This document shows positions 1 to 4,786 of a DNA stretch of 7,197 bases, piece by piece. The notes below the pieces were generated by a model that worked only from the letters and a program-made list of their open reading frames with translations, was not told the origin of the DNA and searched no databases. The stretch is from Chloroflexota bacterium. Its GTDB lineage: Bacteria > Chloroflexota > Dehalococcoidia > Lucifugimonadales > Australimonadaceae. The DNA is taken from NCBI GenBank assembly GCA_026713505.1, contig JAPOOH010000332.1, positions 1 through 7,197 of the forward strand, written 5' to 3'. Every line of letters starts with the position of its first letter. Positions within the stretch are counted from its first letter, which is position 1. The translations under genes and the position numbers were made by a program.

Positions 1-1
1 C

Positions 2-172
2 GTCGTCACGCACAACATGCAGCAGGCTGCGCGTGTATCGGACTGGACAGCCTTCATGACGATGGGAGAAGACAGAGCAGGCTACCTCGTAGAGGTGGGC
101 GACACGCACCAGATATTCACCAACCCCCGGGATGAACGCACCGAGGGGTACATCACCGGCAGGTTCGGCTAA
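2..172 (+). CDS. pstB: Phosphate ABC transporter ATP-binding protein PstB, C-terminal fragment
   Basis: This is the last 56 residues of PstB, the cytoplasmic ATPase that powers the PstSCAB high-affinity phosphate importer; the start lies outside the window. The fragment opens with VVTHNMQQAARVSD, which holds the switch (H-loop) histidine of ABC ATPases in the form typical of PstB. It ends with IFTNPRDERTEGYITGRFG, the conserved PstB C-terminus, where most bacterial PstB proteins end in ITGRFG. Between the two, the MGEDRAGYLVEVGDT stretch is a few residues longer than the enterobacterial version. phoU follows after 30 bp on the same strand, the standard order of the pst operon. The identification is firm; nothing can be said about the Walker motifs, which are not in view. 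Confidence 0.95.
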   Translation, partial: VVTHNMQQAARVSDWTAFMTMGEDRAGYLVEVGDTHQIFTNPRDERTEGYITGRFG

Positions 173-202
173 CCACGCGGGAGGCGTTGCCAGGAGGACG
201 TA

Positions 203-895
203 ATGACAAACCGACCCATGGGCAGGCACCAGCGTGCAGAGTTCGACCGGGACCTCCAGAACCTGCAGGACGAACTCCTTGCACTCGGCAGCATGGTGGA
301 GAAAGCGACATTCCTCGCAGTCGAGGCACTCAAGACCCGTGACCTCGCGCTGTCCCAACAGGTGATCCGCGACGACGACATCATCGACAGGAAGCGCGCC
401 GAGCTTGAGGAGCGCGCCGTAGATCTCATCGCCATCCAGCAGCCTGTGGCGTCCGACCTGCGCATGCTCATCGCCGCCCTCCACGTTTCAATGGAGTTGG
501 AACGCATCGGCGATTACGCGGAGGGCATCGGCAAGATCAGCCTGATGATGGGCGACCAGCCCCCGATAAAGCCGCTCGTCGACATCCCGCGGATGGCCGA
601 GAAAGCCACCGCGATGCTCCGTGCTTCGCTCGACGCGCTGGTCCAGCACGATGTCGACAAGGCCTACAAGGTGCTGGCCGACGATGACGAGGTGGACGCC
701 CTCTACGACCAGGTCTACCGCGAACTGCTCCTGTTGATGGTGCAGGACCCCAAGGTCATCGAACGCGGCACCTACCTGCTCTGGACCGCCCACGATCTCG
801 AACGCATCGCCGACCGCGCCACCAACATCGCCGAACAGGTCGTTTACCTCGTCACCGGCAAGCAGGTGGATCCCGGTCGCGCCTCCAGGTACTAG
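203..895 (+). CDS. phoU: Phosphate signalling complex protein PhoU
   Basis: PhoU is a peripheral cytoplasmic protein that links the Pst transporter to the PhoR-type sensor kinase, keeps the Pho regulon off when phosphate is plentiful and restrains phosphate uptake. The 230 residues match the usual PhoU length and form two three-helix repeats. Each repeat carries the family's metal-cluster signature ExxxD: MELERIGDYAE (E100, D104) and HDLERIADRATNIAE (E200, D204). The N-terminal RAEFDRDLQNLQDELLALG and the segment IAIQQPVASDLRMLIAALH are also typical. The ATG start is supported by an AGGAGGA ribosome site at 192-198, four bases upstream. It is the second gene of the visible pstB-phoU pair. Its last 44 bp overlap a doubtful antiparallel reading frame on the - strand. 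Identification is firm from motifs and context. Confidence 0.97.
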   Translation: MTNRPMGRHQRAEFDRDLQNLQDELLALGSMVEKATFLAVEALKTRDLALSQQVIRDDDIIDRKRAELEERAVDLIAIQQPVASDLRMLIAALHVSMELERIGDYAEGIGKISLMMGDQPPIKPLVDIPRMAEKATAMLRASLDALVQHDVDKAYKVLADDDEVDALYDQVYRELLLLMVQDPKVIERGTYLLWTAHDLERIADRATNIAEQVVYLVTGKQVDPGRASRY

Positions 896-1610
896 CCGCG
901 CACTCCTGACGATGTCTCAGAGCAGGGAAGGGAGCGCCCCTTCCCTGCACCGCTGTTCTGGTGTGCCGCAACCGGACAGGCGTCCTCGAACGTCCGTGCG
1001 GAGGGGCTTGTCCGCGAAACTGCGGTACGCGGCCCGTCGCGCGCGCCCTCACGTGCCCCTCGGTCGACCGAGTGCTCTTCCTGCGGGGAGCGAACGCCAA
1101 CCAGAGGATTGACAGAACTATGCCTAGTCCCGCGGCAAGGGCCGGCCACGGGAAGCCCCCGCTCCTGTCCTCCGTCACCGTGACCGGTAATGTGAGCGTT
1201 GTCCTCCCCGGTTCACCGTCTATGTTGATCGTGATCTCCCACTCCCCCGGCTCGCCCGGCTCCAGTACGGCGGTGTATTCGTTGGCAAGTGCGGAGGACG
1301 GCCCCGCCGCGGTTACTGGGCCAAGTCGTTCGCCCTTATGCGACGCCAGCACTACGACACGTGGGCTGAAGGGAAGCGGCCCACTTGGCGTATCGACCGC
1401 GAACACGACGGTTACCTCGAGGAAGCCGACGAGCGGTACCGCAGCCACCAGTACTTCGTAAGGGCCGCTCGTCCCCCGGTACAGCTCGATGTTTCCAACG
1501 TGCGTGCTGTGTGTCTGTACGGGGAGAACACCCAGCGTCAGCATAGTGAACACGGCGGCAACCGCCGCAAGCGCTGGCGCCGCTGCGCGACGCAGCCTGC
1601 TCTCTGCCAT
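852..1610 (-). CDS. Secreted membrane-anchored protein with YtkA/FixH-like domain; C-terminus doubtful
   Basis: I do not recognise a named gene. The 252-residue frame begins with a signal peptide: basic MAESRLRR, then a hydrophobic stretch to about residue 31. Residues 38-146 look like an extracytoplasmic beta-sandwich, with strands such as YEVLVAAVP, LEVTVVFAV and EWEITINIDG. The pattern GPVTA...EYTAVLEPGEPGEWEITI recalls YtkA/FixH/CopC-like domains; this is a resemblance only, and no metal-binding motif is evident. A second membrane helix (about 153-173, PWPALAAGLGIVLSILWLAFA) is followed by APRRKS, so the domain would face outward. The remaining 75 or so residues are rich in Arg and Pro, use different codons, cross the 922-948 hairpin and overlap phoU, so they are probably not genuine. 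The ATG lies 7 bp after the EVE gene stop, suggesting the end of an operon. Confidence 0.6.
   Translation of the reverse strand: MAESRLRRAAAPALAAVAAVFTMLTLGVLPVQTHSTHVGNIELYRGTSGPYEVLVAAVPLVGFLEVTVVFAVDTPSGPLPFSPRVVVLASHKGERLGPVTAAGPSSALANEYTAVLEPGEPGEWEITINIDGEPGRTTLTLPVTVTEDRSGGFPWPALAAGLGIVLSILWLAFAPRRKSTRSTEGHVRARATGRVPQFRGQAPPHGRSRTPVRLRHTRTAVQGRGAPFPALRHRQECAASTWRRDRDPPACR
922..948. terminator. Hairpin after phoU, possibly bidirectional terminator
   Basis: A perfect 11-bp stem (922-932 pairs with 938-948) closes a 5-base loop, 26 bp past the phoU stop. It is strong and GC-rich but has no clear T run on either side, so termination is inferred from placement. It could also end the leftward transcript of the luciferase-like/EVE/secreted-protein genes. 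That would require the last of those genes to end before 948, which its open reading frame does not do. Confidence 0.6.
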
Positions 1611-1617
1611 GGTTGAC

Positions 1618-2082
1618 CTACTTGGCGTCCCCCAGACGAAGCACCGCGTTGAACTCTTCCTCGGTGACGGGCGTGATGGAGAACCGGTTGCCGCGCTTCA
1701 GCACCATCATCTCCGCGAGCGCGGGCTCCGCCCGCAACTCCTCCATCGTCACGATGTCCCCGAACTTCCGGTCGGCCTTGATATCCACCATGTACCAGAG
1801 GGGCCTATCGGGTGTGCTCTTCGGGTCGGGGTGATCGGAGTCCGGGTCCCACGCCGTGTCGTCCGGGTACCCTTCCCGCACGACGGTCGCCGTTCCCACG
1901 ACTCCTATCGGCTTCGCACTCGAATGCCAGAACAGCACCCCGTCGCCGGGCTTGATATCGTCGCGCAGCCAGTTCCGCACCTGGAAGTTGCGGACGCCGT
2001 CCCACTCGGAGACGCCGTCGTTGACAAGGTCGTCGAATGAGTAGGTTGTCGGTTCGGACTTGAAAAGCCAGTAGCGGGCCAA
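1618..2082 (-). CDS. EVE domain-containing protein (PUA-like fold)
   Basis: The product is a single EVE domain, a PUA-superfamily fold whose better-studied members (such as THYN1) are linked to binding modified bases in nucleic acid. The bacterial substrate is usually unknown. From the chosen TTG start it is 154 residues, the normal size, and begins MARYWLFKSEP, where the WLFKSEP motif marks the family N-terminus. Other family motifs follow: YSFDDL, EWDGVRNFQVRNWLRDDIKPGDGVLFWHSS, then GVVGTATVVREGYPD, WYMVDIKADRKF and LKRGNRFSITPVTEEEF. A GTG at 2109 would add nine residues (MHRKGRAGT) not expected in the family, and its GGAGG would abut the start codon. The TTG has an AAGGAAGG nine bases upstream. 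The gene lies 34 bp after the luciferase-like gene and 7 bp before the secreted protein gene, so all three are probably co-transcribed. Confidence 0.9.
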   Translation of the reverse strand: MARYWLFKSEPTTYSFDDLVNDGVSEWDGVRNFQVRNWLRDDIKPGDGVLFWHSSAKPIGVVGTATVVREGYPDDTAWDPDSDHPDPKSTPDRPLWYMVDIKADRKFGDIVTMEELRAEPALAEMMVLKRGNRFSITPVTEEEFNAVLRLGDAK

Positions 2083-2091
2083 CGTGCCTGC

Positions 2092-2099
2092 CCTTCCTT
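2092..2099 (-). promoter_or_regulatory. Ribosome binding site that favours the TTG start of the EVE gene
   Basis: On the - strand AAGGAAGG is followed by nine bases and then TTG (2082-2080). It supports the TTG start over the in-frame GTG at 2109. The match to an ideal GGAGG is moderate. Confidence 0.5.
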
Positions 2100-2116
2100 T
2101 CCGGTGCACCCTCCGC

Positions 2117-3073
2117 CTACGCGAACTGCGGCGCGACCTCCTGTGCGAAGCGCTCCATCACCCGCCGGTCGAATGGGCGGGGGGTCATCAGGATGAAGTG
2201 GTCTATGCCGGCGTCCACCCACCGTCCGAGTTGGTCCACTATCGCGCTCGGAGAGCCGAGCAGCATGCTGTCCCGCACCTGCTCCTCCGGCGTCGCGTAG
2301 TAGGACGTCTCCTGCGTGGCCAGAGTAGCCCCTCGAGCTACCGTCGCCTCTACCTCGGACGCGTCGTCGCTCAGCTTGATCTGTATCTGCACGGAGTGGC
2401 GCATGCTGGAGAAGTCGCGGCCTGCCTCGTCGCAGGTCGCCTGCATCCGGCCCAGGTTCACCTTCACTTCTTCCAACGGAGCTATCTGGTTGTAGTCCGT
2501 GGCGTGTTTCGCCGCTATCTGCATCGTGCGGTTGCCGCGCCCCCCCACGATGATGGGCGGATGCGGCTGCTGCACCGGCTTCGGCATCTGCGGCGCCTCA
2601 TTCAGCGAGTAGTACGTGCCCTGGAAGGAGGCGGGTTCCTCCGTCCAGATCGCCCTGATGACGGAGAGGGCTTCGTCCAACCGGTCGGCGCGCTCCTTGA
2701 ACGGAGGGAACGGCATACCGTGCACGTCAAACTCGTGCTTCACGTTGCCGCTGCCCATGCCGAGCTCCGCCCGGCCGCCGGAGGCATGATCGATAGTATT
2801 GACCATCTTCGCCGTTATGACAGGGTGCCGGAAGTTATTGTTCACCACCAGCATCCCTAACCGGAGATTCTTCGTGTGACCGGCCATCGCGGCCATCACC
2901 GTCAGGCCTTCCAGTCGCGCCGGAGTAGGCCCGCGGCCCGGGTTGATCTGCATCAGGTGGTCCGACGGGTAGAAGCCGTGGAAACCCAGCTCGTCGCAGG
3001 TCTGGCATATCTCCAGGAAATCGTTCCACTCGAGTCCCGAGCTCCCGCCGACGCTGAACAGAACCTTGGCCAT
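2117..3073 (-). CDS. Luciferase-like (LLM class) F420/FMN-dependent oxidoreductase
   Basis: This is a cytoplasmic TIM-barrel flavin/deazaflavin enzyme of the bacterial luciferase-like superfamily. Such proteins use F420 or reduced FMN for hydride transfer or mono-oxygenation; the substrate cannot be read from the sequence. The 318 residues match the family length. Visible landmarks are an N-terminal strand (AKVLFSVGG), SDHL (37-40), LRLGMLV (70-76), the RHP motif (82-84), TIDHASGGRAELGMGSG (93-109), PFPPFKERADRLDEAL (121-136), PKPVQQPHPPIIVGG (164-178) and LLGSPSAIVDQL near the C-terminus. The pattern is closest to the LLM-class F420-dependent group with PKPVQ.PHPPI. The ATG at 3073 is preferred over longer in-frame starts because GAGGGGG lies just upstream and the fold begins here. 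A TACAAT promoter element lies 28 bp further upstream. It is probably the first gene of a three-gene transcript. Confidence 0.9.
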   Translation of the reverse strand: MAKVLFSVGGSSGLEWNDFLEICQTCDELGFHGFYPSDHLMQINPGRGPTPARLEGLTVMAAMAGHTKNLRLGMLVVNNNFRHPVITAKMVNTIDHASGGRAELGMGSGNVKHEFDVHGMPFPPFKERADRLDEALSVIRAIWTEEPASFQGTYYSLNEAPQMPKPVQQPHPPIIVGGRGNRTMQIAAKHATDYNQIAPLEEVKVNLGRMQATCDEAGRDFSSMRHSVQIQIKLSDDASEVEATVARGATLATQETSYYATPEEQVRDSMLLGSPSAIVDQLGRWVDAGIDHFILMTPRPFDRRVMERFAQEVAPQFA

Positions 3074-3101
3074 GTGCGCCCCCTCGTATGGTATCGAGTG
3101 C

Positions 3102-3130
3102 ATTGTAACCGCTCGCAGAGCGGGACGGAG
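3102..3130 (-). promoter_or_regulatory. Putative promoter of the luciferase-like/EVE/secreted-protein transcript
   Basis: On the - strand a TACAAT hexamer (3107-3102, five of six bases matching TATAAT) lies 28 bp before the ATG at 3073. It would give a short leader containing the GAGGGGG ribosome site. No good -35 is seen at a spacing of 16-19 bp (the candidate is CTCCGT). A 15-bp palindrome (3109-3123) sits immediately upstream of the -10. Confidence 0.45.
3109..3123. repeat. 15-bp palindrome next to a -10 box, possible operator
   Basis: CCGCTC-GCA-GAGCGG is a perfect inverted repeat with 6-bp arms and a 3-base centre. It ends one base from the putative -10 (3102-3107), inside the would-be promoter spacer, where a repressor or activator could bind. 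No regulator is assigned, and a short GC-rich palindrome can arise by chance. Confidence 0.35.
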
Positions 3131-3172
3131 GCACTGGACGGAGCCCTGGGCTTGCCCGAAGCACACAAGCAA

Positions 3173-3200
3173 CGGGGGCCGGACTTGTGTCCGGCCCCCG
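3173..3200 (-). terminator. Strong hairpin terminator after the EamA-family transporter gene
   Basis: A perfect 12-bp stem (3173-3184 with 3189-3200) has a 4-base loop and lies 36 bp past the transporter stop. On the - strand the stem is followed by TTGCTTGTGTG, which is weakly U-rich. A smaller imperfect hairpin (3214-3218 with 3224-3228) precedes it. It separates the transporter from the luciferase-like gene transcribed next. Confidence 0.8.
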
Positions 3201-3236
3201 CCCTGCTTCCTATTGGGCTACCTGCCCAGTTGCCCG

Positions 3237-4130
3237 TTAGAGTGCCATCACCCCCACACCAGCCGTGACCAGCAGTGCGGATGCCCAGCGGGCGCGTCCC
3301 TCGCCGAACGAGGTCCGCCTGCCCAGCACGGCTCGGACGCTCATACCGGTCGCCACAACCCAGAACAACAGCAGGACCGGCCTCGTGGACATCACGGCCG
3401 AGCTCAGTGATACCGGGCCCAATTCGAACGCCGTGAGCGCCGTCAAGAATGCAATCAATATGATGGCCTGCGCCGCTCCCGTGGAGATGAGCGCCGGCCG
3501 GGAGGTCAACGCCCTGTGCAGACCGGAGGGGTTCCTCAACAACGATGTGCCCATCAGCCAGGGGATCGAGAACGTCCAAGACACCGCGTACATCTGCAGC
3601 ACGGACATCTGGCCTGTCGCCGCCTTCGCCAGCACCGAGTACGTTGCCATGGCAAAGGCTGCCGCCAGGATGATCACCAGTGAACGGTTCAGCTTGATGC
3701 GCGCGCCCGGCAGCGACTGATACCACGACGCGACCATACCCCCGCCGGTCACGAGGAGCGCTGCGCCTGCCTTCAGGGGCGTGAGCGACTCACCCAGGAA
3801 CAGGACCGCCATGACGAGCACGAACAGGGGGAAGGCATCCATGATGGGGACGATGCGGGAGATGTCCGCTTCCCTGCGGAACGCGCAGGCACTGAGCAGT
3901 TGGATAGCCGCGTGCGATGTTCCCGCAAAGGCCATCACAAGGACGGGCCACGAGAACCAATTCGGAGGGTCTGCAAGCAGAATAACGCCGGCGATCACCC
4001 CGTGCGGGATGCATGCGAGGGCCGAAAAGGTCACCGCCCCGTCGACATGGCGGTCCAGCACGCGCTTCTGGATCACCGAGTAAGCGGTGAAAGCCACAGC
4101 GGCAGCAAACGATAACACTACCCAATCCAT
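3237..4130 (-). CDS. EamA/DMT-family 10-TM transporter
   Basis: This is an integral membrane protein of the drug/metabolite transporter superfamily, which exports or exchanges small metabolites; the substrate cannot be predicted. It has 297 residues with about ten hydrophobic segments in two repeated halves (about 1-140 and 148-297), the standard EamA architecture. The first half opens with WVVLSFAAAVAFTAYSVIQKRVL. It ends with the hallmark FLGESLTPLKAGAALLVTGGG (112-132), where GE plus the following helix closes an EamA repeat. The second half starts at LVIILAAAFAMATYSVLAKA; its closing motif has diverged (RRTSFGEGRARWASALLVTAG). The ATG is preceded on the - strand by GAGGGGAG, four bases away. 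It is flanked by hairpins on both sides, so it is probably transcribed alone. Family assignment is firm; function is open. Confidence 0.9.
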   Translation of the reverse strand: MDWVVLSFAAAVAFTAYSVIQKRVLDRHVDGAVTFSALACIPHGVIAGVILLADPPNWFSWPVLVMAFAGTSHAAIQLLSACAFRREADISRIVPIMDAFPLFVLVMAVLFLGESLTPLKAGAALLVTGGGMVASWYQSLPGARIKLNRSLVIILAAAFAMATYSVLAKAATGQMSVLQMYAVSWTFSIPWLMGTSLLRNPSGLHRALTSRPALISTGAAQAIILIAFLTALTAFELGPVSLSSAVMSTRPVLLLFWVVATGMSVRAVLGRRTSFGEGRARWASALLVTAGVGVMAL

Positions 4131-4179
4131 CGTTCTCCCCTCTCTCTCGCTTGGGCTGTGCTATGCGCTGAGCCAAATA

Positions 4180-4211
4180 CGGGCACGCCTGTTCGGATGA
4201 AAGCGTGCCCG
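4180..4211 (-). terminator. Hairpin between the merR-type gene and the transporter gene
   Basis: A perfect 9-bp stem (4180-4188 with 4203-4211) encloses a 14-base loop, 71 bp past the merR stop. On the - strand it is followed by TATTTGG. It is a likely terminator for the regulator gene, though a leader structure of the downstream transporter is also possible. A weaker 6-bp stem (4243-4248 with 4259-4264) lies between it and the merR stop. No gene is seen in 4131-4282. Confidence 0.55.
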
Positions 4212-4282
4212 GTTGGGGCGTCCGCCCCGGGACTGGAGCGGGCCGGTGAGTATGCACCCACCGGAGCCGAGGCGCCAAAGCG

Positions 4283-4588
4283 TTATTCTGTTCCCTCTTC
4301 GTTCTCCTCGCTGTCCGGGTTCTCTTCCACCGCCTCGGCTTGCACCAGGGCTTCGAGGTCAAGCACCTCGCGGATCCCCGCGTAGTTGACGCCCTTGTCG
4401 GATAGCTCCGCTATGCGTATCACGACACCCACGTCTACGTCCGAGTACAGCCGCGTACCTCCCTCCGTACGCTCGGGCTCTATGAGCCCTGCCGATTCGA
4501 ACGCGCGAAGCCGGTGTTCCGGCACGCCTGTGAGTCTCGCGACCACGCTGATGGGGTACTTCCCCGTGTTTTCATCCGCGTCAACCAC
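4283..4588 (-). CDS. Short MerR-family transcriptional regulator, HspR-like
   Basis: This is a DNA-binding protein of 101 residues with an N-terminal MerR winged helix-turn-helix. KYPISVVARLTGVPEHRLRAFESAGLIEP (10-38) is the HTH. TEGGTRLYSD (41-50) is the wing, equivalent to the R.yS.aD motif of HspR/GlnR-type proteins. AELSDKGVNYAGIREVLDLE (60-79) is the second HTH-like helix pair, close to the HspR pattern. It lacks the long coiled coil, cysteines and effector domain of metal- or drug-sensing MerR proteins. Instead it ends in an acidic tail (about 84-101, mostly Glu). The GTG start is forced: an in-frame TAG lies four codons upstream and the next GTG is inside the HTH. No ribosome site precedes it, and a TAGATT box ends six bases before the start codon, so the mRNA may be leaderless. 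It diverges from uvrC; its targets are unknown beyond likely autoregulation. Confidence 0.85.
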   Translation of the reverse strand: MVDADENTGKYPISVVARLTGVPEHRLRAFESAGLIEPERTEGGTRLYSDVDVGVVIRIAELSDKGVNYAGIREVLDLEALVQAEAVEENPDSEENEEGTE

Positions 4589-4623
4589 GCAGGTAATCTA
4601 ACAGCGCCAGAGAGATTATGCAA
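4586..4623 (-). promoter_or_regulatory. Putative leaderless promoter of the merR-type gene
   Basis: Read on the - strand: TTGCAT (4623-4618) as -35, a 17-bp spacer, TAGATT (4600-4595) as -10, six bases, then GTG (4588-4586). Transcription would begin at or next to the start codon. The -10 matches TATAAT at four positions including the key T, A and final T. The -35 matches only the TTG core. Confidence 0.5.
4594..4618. repeat. Inverted repeat TAATCT-N13-AGATTA, candidate MerR operator
   Basis: Arms 4594-4599 and 4613-4618 are exact inverted copies. The repeat spans the 17-bp promoter spacer and overlaps the -10 of the merR-type gene, which is where MerR-family proteins bind. A third TAATCT copy lies at 4661-4666, toward uvrC. 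The base composition here is AT-richer than the surroundings, so chance is not excluded. Confidence 0.4.
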
Positions 4624-4774
4624 TACTCACTTTGAAGATTTCACCCGGTTAACATGACGATAATCTGAAAAAATGCTGACAGGTTACATCTCCAGGGCCA
4701 TCAGATAGTCCAACCAGCAGGCGGTCCCGCCCACTCCTCCGCCTCGAACGGCGGAAAGCGCTGATGACACGCGG

Positions 4775-4780
4775 TAAACT
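4775..4780 (+). promoter_or_regulatory. Putative -10 box of a leaderless uvrC transcript
   Basis: TAAACT fits the TAnnnT form of -10 boxes that lie right before leaderless genes, and it ends six bases before the uvrC ATG. The only ribosome-site-like bases (GGAG, 4782-4785) are one base from the ATG, too close to work normally. I see no convincing -35 upstream. Confidence 0.4.
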
Positions 4781-4786
4781 TGGAGC

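Noticed and set aside
892..1149. 85-codon - strand frame as the true C-terminus of the secreted protein after a shift
   Set aside because: It also runs through the hairpin, ends at 892 inside the end of phoU and shows no protein-like pattern; the frame ending at 1049 fits better.
2084..2860. 258-codon open frame on the + strand opposite the luciferase-like gene
   Set aside because: It is the antisense shadow of a well-supported enzyme gene in GC-rich DNA; the product is rich in His, Arg and Leu and has no domain pattern.
2953..3726. 257-codon - strand frame bridging the luciferase-like and transporter genes
   Set aside because: It runs out of frame through both genes, the promoter and the terminator; composition is not protein-like.
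4131..4282. Possible tRNA or small RNA between the merR-type and transporter genes, because of several stems
   Set aside because: No T-loop consensus, anticodon arm or acceptor stem could be folded; the stems are better read as a terminator.
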